A program made the position numbers and the translations under genes. Source: Pseudomonas oleovorans subsp. oleovorans (GTDB taxonomy: Bacteria; Pseudomonadota; Gammaproteobacteria; Pseudomonadales; Pseudomonadaceae). From it: a stretch of 35,393 nt of DNA. The stretch lies in NCBI RefSeq assembly GCF_002197815.1, contig NZ_NIUB01000046.1, forward strand, positions 1 to 35,393. Reading direction: 5' to 3'. Shown here one piece after another: positions 8,035 to 17,100 of the stretch. The notes below the pieces were generated by a model. It was not told the origin of the DNA and made no database searches. It worked only from the letters and a program-made list of their open reading frames with translations. Within the stretch, counting starts at the first letter, position 1. Each line of letters opens with the position of its first letter.

Positions 8035-8112
8035 ATGTACCTCAACGATCTGCTCAAGCAATTGCTCGCCAGTTACGCCTGCGCCACCTGCGGCATTGAT
8101 ACGCGGCACTGA
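8035..8112 (+). CDS. Possible 25-residue small protein with a CxxC pair
   Basis: A short open frame begins at ATG 8035, preceded by AGGAAG at a usable distance. It encodes MYLNDLLKQLLASY followed by ACATCGIDTRH and stops at 8112. The first half is an amphipathic helix, and the end has Cys-Ala-Thr-Cys. It lies between the exporter and the LOG gene on the same strand. I recognise no family, and it may equally be an untranslated stretch. Confidence 0.3.
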   Translation: MYLNDLLKQLLASYACATCGIDTRH

Positions 8113-8171
8113 TACTTGGTGCGAGCGCAGCGGCTGGTTACCCTTGGCTCATTTGCCCAAGGAGTCGTTGC

Positions 8172-8759
8172 ATGTTCCTGCGTAGTGTCTGTGTCTTCTG
8201 TGGTGCCAGCCCTGGCGCCAGTCCCGTTTACCGCGAGGCTGCCGAAGCGCTCGGCCAACACCTGGCCGAGCGCGGCATTCGCCTGATCTATGGCGGTGGC
8301 GCCGTCGGCCTGATGGGTGTGGTCGCCGATGCGGCGCTCAATGCCGGTGGCGAGGTGATCGGTATCATCCCGCAAAGCCTGGAGCGCGCCGAGATCGGCC
8401 ATCGCAACCTGACCTGCCTGGAAGTGGTGGACGGCATGCATGCACGCAAGGCGCGCATGGCCGAGCTGTCAGACGCCTTCATCGCCCTGCCCGGCGGCCT
8501 CGGCACCCTGGAAGAGCTGTTCGAGGTGTGGACCTGGGGCCAGTTGGGTTACCACGCCAAACCGCTGGGCCTGCTGGAGGTGAACGGTTTTTACAGCAAA
8601 CTCGGCGACTTCCTCGATCATCTGGTCGCCGAGCGCTTCGTGCGCCCGCAGCACCGCGAGATGCTGCAGATCGCAGGCAACCCGCAAAACCTGCTCGATG
8701 CCCTCAGCGAATGGCGACCCAGCGCGGCGCCGAAGTGGGTAGATCGCGCGCCCGTCTGA
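8172..8759 (+). CDS. LOG-family nucleoside 5'-monophosphate phosphoribohydrolase
   Basis: This is a 195-residue cytoplasmic Rossmann-like enzyme of the LOG family, once annotated as lysine decarboxylase. Members release the base from (cytokinin) nucleoside 5'-monophosphates. The motifs present are GGGAVGLMG (41-49), the RK pair after DGMHA (92-93) and the signature PGGLGTLEE (107-115), which forms the active site with a catalytic glutamate. Length and motifs are typical of the short bacterial form. The start has AAGGAGT upstream. Lysine decarboxylase activity is not supported. The physiological substrate in Pseudomonas is unknown. Confidence 0.92.
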   Translation: MFLRSVCVFCGASPGASPVYREAAEALGQHLAERGIRLIYGGGAVGLMGVVADAALNAGGEVIGIIPQSLERAEIGHRNLTCLEVVDGMHARKARMAELSDAFIALPGGLGTLEELFEVWTWGQLGYHAKPLGLLEVNGFYSKLGDFLDHLVAERFVRPQHREMLQIAGNPQNLLDALSEWRPSAAPKWVDRAPV

Positions 8760-8823
8760 ACCTGTACGCAGACATGTAACACAATGCTACGCTCTGCGGC
8801 TTCTCTCTCATGGAAGCCGCAAC

Positions 8824-9750
8824 ATGGCCGGAAGCAGCCTGCTCGCCCTGATCGACGACATCAGCACGGTACTCGACGACGTCGCCACCATGACCAAGAT
8901 CGCCGCGCGCAAGACCGCCGGCGTACTGGGCGACGACCTCGCGCTCAATGCCCAGCAGGTCACCGGCGTCAAGGCGGATCGCGAACTGCCGGTGGTCTGG
9001 GCCGTGGCCAAGGGCTCGCTGGTCAACAAGGCGATTCTGGTGCCGGCTGCGCTGCTGATCAGCGCCGTGGCGCCCTGGCTGGTGGTGCCCTTGTTGATGC
9101 TCGGCGGTCTGTTCCTCTGCTACGAAGGCGCCGAGAAGCTGCTGCACAAACTGCTGCACAAGCATGAGGATGACGAACAACAGGCACACCTGGAAGCCAT
9201 CGCCGACCCTGCCGTCGACCTGGTGGCATTCGAACGCGACAAGATTCGCGGCGCCGTGCGTACCGACTTCATTCTCTCCGCGGAGATCATCGCCATCACC
9301 CTGGGCACCGTCGCCACTGCCAGTTTCCTCAATCAGGTGCTGGTGCTCAGCGGCATCGCCCTGGTGATGACCGTCGGCGTCTATGGCCTGGTGGCCGGCA
9401 TCGTCAAGCTCGACGACGCCGGGCTCTACCTCAGCCTGCGCACCAGCGCCTTCGCCCAGGCCTGCGGCCGCGGCATCCTGCGCCTGGCCCCCTGGCTGAT
9501 GAAGGCATTGTCGGTGATCGGCACAGCGGCCATGTTCATGGTCGGCGGCGGCATTCTCAGTCATGGCCTGCCGCCGGTGGAAAGCGCCGTGCATCACGCC
9601 GCCGAATGGGTCGCGCGCGACGCCGGCCACCTGCTCTCGGCGATAGTGCCGACGCTGCTCAATGCCCTGCTGGGCATCGTCGCCGGCTTGCTCAGCGTAC
9701 CGCTGGTCAGCCTCGCCACACGTCTGTGGCAGGCGCTGCGCAAACCGTAA
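8824..9750 (+). CDS. DUF808 (YedI-type) inner-membrane protein
   Basis: This is a 308-residue membrane protein of the DUF808 family, whose function is not established. The N-terminus has the family's SSLLALIDDISTVLDDVATM and KTAGVLGDDLALNAQQVTG segments. A histidine/acid-rich cytoplasmic stretch follows (LLHKLLHKHEDDEQQ, about 105-119). Six or so hydrophobic segments then run to the C-terminus. The gene starts 64 bases after the LOG gene and could share its transcript. The ATG at 8824 (after GAAGCCGCAAC) is the first in the frame and gives the full conserved N-terminus. Confidence 0.88.
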   Translation: MAGSSLLALIDDISTVLDDVATMTKIAARKTAGVLGDDLALNAQQVTGVKADRELPVVWAVAKGSLVNKAILVPAALLISAVAPWLVVPLLMLGGLFLCYEGAEKLLHKLLHKHEDDEQQAHLEAIADPAVDLVAFERDKIRGAVRTDFILSAEIIAITLGTVATASFLNQVLVLSGIALVMTVGVYGLVAGIVKLDDAGLYLSLRTSAFAQACGRGILRLAPWLMKALSVIGTAAMFMVGGGILSHGLPPVESAVHHAAEWVARDAGHLLSAIVPTLLNALLGIVAGLLSVPLVSLATRLWQALRKP

Positions 9751-10148
9751 TCCGCTTAAGAACGCTCACTTTCTCATCAATCGTCTGCGCCCCTTGCCGG
9801 GCGCTGTCGAGGCTGGCTTTCCCCAAGCTTATCCACAGCTTGCTCCACGTCTTTCGTGGATAACCGGCCAGCGCCTTTCCAGACACGCGCGGAAACTTTG
9901 ACTTCTCACTCAAGCAATTCATTTCAAAGCATTTTTCAGTGGCGAGCAGGTGTCCTGAGCAAAAGCTGAGCAGACACCCAGAAAGCCCGCGGAAACAGGC
10001 CTCGAGCGGGCATTGCAGAGCTTCCCCACAGAACTATCCACAGCTTTTCTGGATAACCAGGCGTGGCGTTCGGTCGCATCCATAAGCGCAGGCAGTTGTG
10101 CGAGCCTCTTCAGACCTGACCGGGTTATCAGAAACTGGAGGAATCAAG
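9751..10148. other. 398-bp spacer before azurin with DnaA-like boxes and hairpins
   Basis: No gene is seen. DnaA-box-like 9-mers are TTATCCACA (9829, perfect), TTCCCCACA (10022) and CTATCCACA (10034) on the plus strand. On the minus strand are TTATCCACG (9863-9855) and TTATCCAGA (10056-10048). Two inverted repeats follow one another: GGTGTC...GACACC (about 9950-9980) and GCCCGC...GCGGGC (about 9986-10012). I could not assign a confident azurin promoter. The region ends with GGAGGAATC, the azurin ribosome-binding site. Confidence 0.5.
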
Positions 10149-10598
10149 ATGTTGCGTAACGTTGCCCTGCTGGCGCTGCTTGGGCTCGCCAGCACACCGC
10201 TTCTGGCTGCCGAATGCGCGGTGGATGTCGAGTCAACCGATCAGATGACCTTCAACACCCAGGCCATCTCCGTCAGCAAGAGCTGCAAGACCTTCACCGT
10301 CAACCTCAAGCACACCGGCTCGCTGCCCAAGACCGCGATGGGCCATAACTGGGTGCTGAGCAAGACCGCCGACATGCCCGGCGTGGCTACCGACGGCATC
10401 TCTGCCGGCCCGGACGCCAGCTACCTCAAGGCCGGCGACGAGCGTGTGATCGCCTATACCGATCTGATCGGCGGTGGCGAAAGCACTTCGGTGACCTTCG
10501 ATGTCAGCAAACTGGCGGCAGGCGAGGACTACAGCTTCTTCTGCTCCTTCCCTGGCCACTACTCGCTGATGAAAGGCAGTCTGGCCCTGGTCGACTGA
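10149..10598 (+). CDS. azu: Azurin (blue copper electron carrier)
   Basis: Azurin is a periplasmic type-1 copper protein that shuttles single electrons between respiratory partners. The 149-residue precursor has a 20-residue signal peptide ending TPLLA and a mature form beginning AECAVDV. In mature numbering all copper ligands are in place: G45 and H46 (MGHNW), C112, H117 and M121 (CSFPGHYSLMKG). C3 and C26 form the usual disulfide. The 129-residue mature length is standard. The ATG at 10149 has a GGAGGAA ribosome-binding site. The gene is monocistronic and converges on the transglutaminase cluster. Confidence 0.98.
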   Translation: MLRNVALLALLGLASTPLLAAECAVDVESTDQMTFNTQAISVSKSCKTFTVNLKHTGSLPKTAMGHNWVLSKTADMPGVATDGISAGPDASYLKAGDERVIAYTDLIGGGESTSVTFDVSKLAAGEDYSFFCSFPGHYSLMKGSLALVD

Positions 10599-10611
10599 GG
10601 CCGCCACAAAC

Positions 10612-10643
10612 CGTGGGAGATGCGCCTGTCGTGTCCTCCCACG
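10612..10643. terminator. Hairpin between azurin and the convergent transglutaminase gene
   Basis: CGTGGGAG (10612-10619) pairs exactly with CTCCCACG (10636-10643) around a 16-base loop. It sits between convergent stop codons. There is no T-run, so it may be a rho-assisted or bidirectional stop. Confidence 0.45.
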
Positions 10644-10647
10644 AACC

Positions 10648-11541
10648 TCATCCCAGCGGCAGCACCGTCACCTGCACGTCCGGGTCGTGGCTGCCGCCCC
10701 CCAGAATCACCCCACGCAACGGCGACACGTCGGAGAAATCCCGGCCCCAGGCCAGGGTGATGTGCTCCAGTGCCGGGCGCACATTATTGGTTGGGTCGAA
10801 ATCCACCCAGCCCTGCCGCGGGCAATACAGCGACACCCAGGCATGCGAGGCGTCGGCGCCAATCAGACGTGGCTGGCCGGGTGGTGGCTGAGTCAGCAGG
10901 TAGCCGCTGACGTAACGCGCCGCCAGGCCGCGCGAGCGCAGGCAGGCGAGCATCAGGTGGGCGAAGTCCTGGCAGACCCCACGCTTTTCCTCCAGTACCT
11001 GCAGCAGCGGCGTCGCCACCTGAGTGGCTTCGGCATCGAAACTGAATTCGTCGAAAATCTTCCGCATCAGCGCCTGGCACGCCTGCAGCAGCGGGCGCCC
11101 CGGCGTGAAGCAATCGTCGGCGTAGTCGGCGAACACCTGCTTGAGATGCACGTAGGGCGACTCGAAACGATAGCGTGCCGCCTCCAGCAACGCAGGTTCC
11201 ATCCGTTTACCGCTGTAGCTGAGCGCGGCGCACGCGGCCTCCCAGTTCGGCGAGTTGTCCAGCTCCAGCGGCGCACGCGCCAGTACCTCGACGCGCAACC
11301 GCGCGCTGACGACCAGCGTCTCATGCGGGCGCTCGAACACCAGCCGGGTCAGCGGGTTGCCGAACACATCCAGTCCATCGCGACGCTGGCAGGGCTGCGG
11401 GTCGATGCGCAGCTCCCGTTCATGGCAACGCTGCCAGGGGCATTCGCGCGGCCACAGGTGCGCCAGTTGCTGGGCCAGGGAAACCGGCGCCGAGTATCGG
11501 TAATGGGTGTCGTGAAGCACCTGATACAGCGCGCTGCTCAT
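10648..11541 (-). CDS. Transglutaminase-like cysteine peptidase/amidohydrolase
   Basis: This 297-residue protein has an N-terminal bacterial transglutaminase-like beta domain (YQVLHDTHYRYSAPV opening, about 1-95) followed by a transglutaminase fold. The catalytic triad is visible: C190 (KRGVCQDF), H233 (ASHAWVSLY) and D249 (VDFDPTNN). Bacterial members of this fold usually act as peptidases or amidases rather than crosslinkers. There is no signal peptide, so it should be cytoplasmic. Its ATG overlaps the stop of the ATP-grasp/alpha-E gene by four bases (ATGA), showing translational coupling. It is the last gene of the three-gene minus-strand cluster. The substrate is unknown; the context suggests it processes a peptide bond or tag made by its neighbours. 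Confidence 0.88.
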   Translation of the reverse strand: MSSALYQVLHDTHYRYSAPVSLAQQLAHLWPRECPWQRCHERELRIDPQPCQRRDGLDVFGNPLTRLVFERPHETLVVSARLRVEVLARAPLELDNSPNWEAACAALSYSGKRMEPALLEAARYRFESPYVHLKQVFADYADDCFTPGRPLLQACQALMRKIFDEFSFDAEATQVATPLLQVLEEKRGVCQDFAHLMLACLRSRGLAARYVSGYLLTQPPPGQPRLIGADASHAWVSLYCPRQGWVDFDPTNNVRPALEHITLAWGRDFSDVSPLRGVILGGGSHDPDVQVTVLPLG

Positions 11542-14024
11542 GAGGATTGCGTCCGCTGGCTGACATCGACATGGGCGAAGAAACGCAGCCCGAGATGATC
11601 GGATACCGCGCCAGCGGCCTCGCTGATGGCCACCAGCAAATCGGCCAGGCCTTCGAGCACCGCGCGGGTACTACCGAGGCCAAACAGCGGGTTTTCCAGG
11701 CTGGCCAGGCTGAAGGCCGTGAGTTGCTCCTCCAGATAAGCCAGGTAACGCTCAGCGGGCAACTCGAAGCGCTCGTGAAGCCCTTCCAGCGAACGCAGCA
11801 GGGTGCGCATCTGGAAGATCACGGAGTGCGGGTTCTGCTCATCGAGCAACAGCAGGTCGAGCACTGGAATCAACTGCGCCGAGGCCAGGTAACGGGTGCG
11901 GTAGGTGATGCTGCTGTTACCCAGCTCCAGCAACCATTCCAGCGCCGACTGGTCGGTGGCCGAGCCGCTGCGCAGGAAGCCGGCGAAGCTGTCGCAGAGA
12001 AACTGCAAACGCTCGATATAGCGGCCGAGCATGAGAAAGCGCCAGCCGTCGTCTCGCGTCATGTCGTCGAGGGCGAAGCCCGACAGCGCCGCCAGCGACA
12101 TCAGCAGGCGGTTGAGAAAATCCAGCAGTTCACCGAAGTCGGCCGGTTGGCCTTCAAGCAGCTGCGCCTCGCGCTGCAATTCCACCAGCGCCTGCCAGTT
12201 GGCCTGGGACAGCTTGCCGCGCACGCTGCCAGCGGCCCACTGCAAGCGCTGCAGATTGGCGCGCAGGCTGGCCGGCCAGTCGCTGCCGAGCAGCGCCTGC
12301 AACAGACGCTCGGCCAGCTCGCCCTCCTCGGGATCTGCCAGCAGGCCCAATTCCTGCGCCAATGCCAGCGCGCTCTGCAGCGCCTGCGGGTCGTCATCGT
12401 CATCGACGTAGCGCGCCAGCATGATGCGCAGCAGGCGCGCATTGCCCTCGCAGCGCTCGGCGTAACGACCGAACCAGTACAGGTTCTCCACCACGCGTGA
12501 AGGCAGGAAGGGGTCGCTGCGCACCAGGTCGGCAGTGCCCAGGGTGCGTTGCGTCTGCCAGGGCTCGCCACCGCTCTGCCGCGTGCCGAGTACCCAGGTG
12601 TCCTTGCTCACCCCGCCGCGCTGCATCGACACCACCTCGGCATCGGCCTCGGCGGCCACGCGGGTCAGGCCACCCGGCATCACCCGGTAGCCATCGGCGC
12701 TGGCCACGGCGAACACGCGCATGCCGATGGCCCGCGGCTGCAGGCCGCTGCCGTCCCACACCGGCGCCTGCGACAGCTTGGCTCGTGCCTGTGCCACGTA
12801 GGCATAGGGGCGCTGCTTGAGGCGCTCGGACAACTTGGCGCGCTGCGCTTCGTCCAGATCACGGCCGAACACCGGCGTGAAACTCTGCGAGGGGAAGGCC
12901 GGGCGCACCAGCAACTGGTCGAGTTTCTCCAGCGCCTCGTCCAGCACCGGCGGCTCGCCGCACCACCAACTGGCAATGGACGGCAATAGCAGTTCCTCAC
13001 CCAACAGGTGCTCGCTGATCGCCGGCAAAAAGCCGGGCAGACCGGGCGACTCCAGCACGCCACTGCCCAGGGCATTGGCTACCAGCACGCGACCACGGCG
13101 CACGGCTTCGAGCAGGCCGGGCACGCCAAGGGCGGAATCGGTGCGCAGCTCCAGCGGGTCGCAGTAGTCGTCATCGAGGCGGCGCAACACCGCATGCACG
13201 CGGCGCAGGCCGGCCAGGGTCTTGAGGTAGAGGGTGGCGTCGCGCACGGTCAGGTCGCTGCCTTCGACCAGCGGATAACCGAGCTGGCGCGCCAGGTACA
13301 GGTGCTCGAAATAGCTTTCGTTGAAGCGCCCTGGCGTCAGCAGCACCACCAGCGGCGTCTCGCCACCGCTCGGCGCCTGGCGTGCCAGGGTGTCCTGCAG
13401 GGTACGGAAGAAGCTGGCCAAGTACTGCACGCGCAGATCGCGGTACAGCTCGGGGAAGGCGCGCGAGACGATCTGCCGGTTCTCCAGCGCATAACCGGCA
13501 CCGGAGGGTGCCTGGGTGCGGTCGGCGGTGACCCACCAGCGCCCGTCCGGCGCCCGGGCAAGATCCACCGCATACAGGTGCAGCCAGGTGCCGCCCGGTG
13601 CCTGCATGCCCTGACAGGGCCAGAGGAAGTTGTTATGGCCGAACACCAGCTCGGTCGGCAGCAGGCCTTCGGCAATCAGCTTCTGCGGGCCGTAGAGATC
13701 GGCCAGCACGCGGTTGAGCAGGGTCGCACGCTGCGCCACGCCGGCGGCGATCTGCTGCCACTCGTCAGCGGGGATCAGGTTGGGCAGCAGGTCGAGTTCC
13801 CACGGGCGATCAGCGCCATCCGGGTCGGCATAGACGTTGTAGGTAACGCCGTTTTCCTGGATCTGCCGCGCCAGCATGGCCTCACGCTGCGCCAGGTGCT
13901 CCGGGCGGCTGCGCGCCAGTTGCTCGTACAGACGGCGCCAGTGCGGGCGCACGTTACCCTTGGCGTCGAGCAGTTCGTGGTAGGCGCCGTTAGGCGGCGG
14001 GTAATCGGCTAGCAGGTCGTGCAT
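11538..14024 (-). CDS. Circularly permuted ATP-grasp / alpha-E fusion protein
   Basis: This is an 828-residue fusion of two proteins often encoded separately. Residues 1 to about 480 are a circularly permuted ATP-grasp ligase (COG2308, DUF404/407 type). Recognisable blocks are ENGVTYNVYADPDG, RPWELDLLPNLIP, LLTPGRFNESYFEH, GVPGLLEAVRRGRVLVANALGSG and WVLGTRQSGGEPWQTQRTLG. From about 490 to 815 is an alpha-E helical domain (DUF403/COG2307), beginning LPSRVVENLYWFGRYAERCEG with its repeated acidic helices. ATP-grasp enzymes join a carboxylate to an amine using ATP. Published comparative genomics, as I recall it, proposes that these clusters synthesise or attach peptides. The reaction is unknown. 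The start codon is 112 bases from the upstream gene, with a REP pair between them. Confidence 0.88.
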   Translation of the reverse strand: MHDLLADYPPPNGAYHELLDAKGNVRPHWRRLYEQLARSRPEHLAQREAMLARQIQENGVTYNVYADPDGADRPWELDLLPNLIPADEWQQIAAGVAQRATLLNRVLADLYGPQKLIAEGLLPTELVFGHNNFLWPCQGMQAPGGTWLHLYAVDLARAPDGRWWVTADRTQAPSGAGYALENRQIVSRAFPELYRDLRVQYLASFFRTLQDTLARQAPSGGETPLVVLLTPGRFNESYFEHLYLARQLGYPLVEGSDLTVRDATLYLKTLAGLRRVHAVLRRLDDDYCDPLELRTDSALGVPGLLEAVRRGRVLVANALGSGVLESPGLPGFLPAISEHLLGEELLLPSIASWWCGEPPVLDEALEKLDQLLVRPAFPSQSFTPVFGRDLDEAQRAKLSERLKQRPYAYVAQARAKLSQAPVWDGSGLQPRAIGMRVFAVASADGYRVMPGGLTRVAAEADAEVVSMQRGGVSKDTWVLGTRQSGGEPWQTQRTLGTADLVRSDPFLPSRVVENLYWFGRYAERCEGNARLLRIMLARYVDDDDDPQALQSALALAQELGLLADPEEGELAERLLQALLGSDWPASLRANLQRLQWAAGSVRGKLSQANWQALVELQREAQLLEGQPADFGELLDFLNRLLMSLAALSGFALDDMTRDDGWRFLMLGRYIERLQFLCDSFAGFLRSGSATDQSALEWLLELGNSSITYRTRYLASAQLIPVLDLLLLDEQNPHSVIFQMRTLLRSLEGLHERFELPAERYLAYLEEQLTAFSLASLENPLFGLGSTRAVLEGLADLLVAISEAAGAVSDHLGLRFFAHVDVSQRTQSS

Positions 14025-14060
14025 GGCAGGCTCGAAAAGGTTTGGCGCAAGGCGTTCCCT

Positions 14061-14125
14061 GTAGGAGCCCGCTTGCGGGCGATGCTTTTATGCGTGCATC
14101 GAATCGCCCGCAAGCGGGCTCCTAC
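14061..14125. repeat. REPIN: inverted pair of Pseudomonas REP sequences
   Basis: Two perfect 23-bp arms face each other, at 14061-14083 (GTAGGAGCCCGCTTGCGG... type) and 14103-14125, around a 19-base spacer that itself holds GATGC/GCATC. The GTAGGAGC-CCGC-TTGCGGGC core is the common Pseudomonas REP. It lies inside the three-gene cluster, between the DUF2126 gene and the ATP-grasp gene. There it would form a strong hairpin in the transcript. Confidence 0.92.
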
Positions 14126-14136
14126 GGGTTGTTCAA

Positions 14137-17100
14137 TCAAACGCGACGCAGATCCAGGGTCATCGGCAGTTCATTATTGTCTATCGGCTGCATGACAGGG
14201 CGCTTGCCGGGGCTGTGGCCCAGGCGGAAGAAGCGTGCCAGGCGCCGGCTCTCGGCCTCGTAGGCGTTGACCGGCAGGCTGTCGTAGTTACGACCGCCCG
14301 GATGCGCGACATGGTACTGGCAACCACCCAGCGAACGCTGCATCCAGGTGTCGATGAGGTCGAACACCAGCGGCGCATGCACGCCAATGGTCGGCTGCAG
14401 GCAACTGGCCGGCTGCCAGGCGCGGAAACGCACGCCACCGACGAACTCGCCGACCTTGCCGGTCGGGCGCAACGGCACCGGCACGCCGTTGCAGGTCAGC
14501 ACGTAGCGATCCGGCGCCATGCCGTTCACCTTCACCTGCATGCGCTCCAGCGACGAGTCGACGTAGCGTACGGTGCCACCGACCGCCCCCTCCTCACCCA
14601 GCACGTGCCAAGGCTCCAGCGCCTGGCGCACTTCCAGGTCGATACCCTTGACCATGAAGTCGCCGGCCTTGGGAAAGCGGAACTCCAAATGCGGGGCGAA
14701 CCATTCGCTGCGCAGGCGATAGCCAAAGGCACCCAGTTCCTGCAGCACATCGGCGAAGTCCTGCTCGATGAAATGCGGTAGCAGGTAGCGGTCGTGCAAC
14801 TCGGTGCCCCAACGCACCAGCTTCGCCGGCCGATAGGGCTCCTGCCAGAAACGCGCGATCAGCGCACGCAGCAACAGTTGCTGAGCCAGGCTCATCTGCG
14901 CATGCGGCGGCATCTCGAAGGCGCGCAGTTCGAGCAGGCCCAGGCGACCAGTGGCCGAGTCCGGCGAGTACAGCTTGTCGATGCAGAACTCGGCGCGGTG
15001 GGTATTGCCGGTGACGTCCACCAGTAGGTTGCGCAGCAGGCGGTCGACCAGCCACGGCGGGCAGTCGCGCCCCGGTTCGGGCATCTGCGCGAAGGCAATC
15101 TCCAGCTCGTACAGCGCATCGTTGCGCGCCTCATCGACACGTGGCGCCTGTGACGTCGGGCCGATGAACAACCCGCTGAACAGATAGGACAGCGACGGGT
15201 GGTTGTGCCAATAGCTGATCAGGCTACGCAGCAGATCGGGACGGCGCAGAAAGGGCGAATCCCCCGGCGTCGCCCCGCCGAGGACGAAGTGGTTGCCGCC
15301 GCCGGTGCCGGTGTGGCGTCCGTCGATCATGAATTTCTCGCTGGACAGACGCGACTGCCGCGCGGCCTCGTAGAGAAATTCGCAGCGCTCGACCAGCTCA
15401 TCCCAGCTGGCAGCCGGGTGGATGTTGACCTCGATCACGCCCGGGTCGGGGGTGACGCGGAAATACTGCAGGCGCGGGTCCAGCGGCGGCTCGTAGCCCT
15501 CCAGCAGCACCGGGCATTTAAGCTCGGCAGCCACGGCCTCGATGGCCGCGACCAGCTCCAGATAGTCTTCGAGGTGGCTCAGCGGCGGCATGAACAGATA
15601 CAGGCGGCCATCGCGGGGCTCGGCGCACAGCGCGGTACGGACGATGCCGGCAGCCGATTGCCCGTTGGCCGGGCGCGCGCTCTGCACGCCCGCGCTGGCA
15701 CCACGCCAGACCCCACGCAACTGACGCTGAATCTGTGCCGGGCTGGGCAACGGTGGCAGCGTCTGGCTGGGGTCGACCGGATTGATGTAGGGGTAATCGG
15801 CCTGGCTGACCCAGGGCAGCGAATCGAGTGGCAGGCGATAACCCAGCGCCGAGTCGCCCGGCAGCAGGCGGCAGTGCTCATCACGCAGGAACCAGCGCCC
15901 GCTCTGCCAGCCCTCGCCCACGACCTGACGCGCCAGCGGCAGCACATGGCCAACCACTGCATCGAGCCCCTTGTCGAATACCTTGCGCAGGCGCTCGCGC
16001 TCCAGCGGATCACTCAAGCGCGGGTCATCCGGGGTGACGTTGTCCGGCAGCTTGCGCTCGCGCCACAGGTAATAGAACCAATCCTCATAGGCCGGAAAAA
16101 CGTTGCCAGCATCCACCCCCAGATGCGCGGCCAGCGTCCCCAGGAAACGCTCGGCAGTTTCTGCCGTCGCGCCATAGCCACGCTTTTCGTCAGCCAGCAG
16201 CTTGGGGTCGTGCCACAGCGGCTCACCATCGCGACGCCAGAAGCAGTTCAGCGACCAACGCGGCAACTGCTCGCCGGGGTACCACTTGCCCTGACCGAAA
16301 TGCACCAGCGCCTTGGGCGCGTAATGGTTGCGCAGGCGATAGAACAGGTCGGCCGCCAGGCGGCGCTTGTTCGGCCCGAGCGCGGCGGTGTTCCACTCGT
16401 CGTCATCGGGATAATCGAGAGCGACGAAGGTCGGCTCGCCGCCCATGGTCAGGCGCACGTCGTGCTTGTGCAGGTCATCGTCGATCTGTTGGCCCAGCGC
16501 CTGGATCGCCTGCCACTGCGCCTCGCTGTAGGGCTTGGTGACGCGTGGTGCTTCCCACACACGCTCGACGCTCATCAGGTGCTCGAATTCCACCTCGCAC
16601 TCGTCCAGACCACCGGTGATCGGCGCCGCCGAGGATGGCTCCGGGCTGCAGGCCAGCGGGATATGACCTTCGCCGGCAAACAGGCCTGAAGTGGGATCGA
16701 GACCGACCCAGCCGGCGCCGGGCAAATACACCTCACACCAGGCGTGCAGGTCGGTGAAATCCTTATCGGTGCCGGAGGGACCGTCGAGAGCTTTCACGTC
16801 GGCCGTGAGCTGGATCAGGTAACCGGAGACGAAGCGCGCCGCCAGCCCCAGGTGACGCAGCAGTTGCACCAGCAGCCAGGCCGAATCACGGCACGAACCG
16901 GCAGCCAGTTCGAGCGATTGCTCCGGCGTCTGCACGCCCGGCTCCATGCGGATCAGGTAGCGGATGTCGGCCGACAGACGCTGGTTCAGCTCGACCAGAA
17001 AATCGATGCTGGGACGCGGCTTGCGAGAAATACCGGCCAGGTACTCGGTGAACAGCGGCGTAGCCGGCAGCTTGACCAGATAAGGCGCCAGCTCGCGCTG

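Noticed and set aside
9898..9918. Possible ANR (FNR-type) box TTGA...TCAA upstream of azurin
   Set aside because: The half-sites are eight bases apart, not six, and the site is over 230 bases from the start codon.
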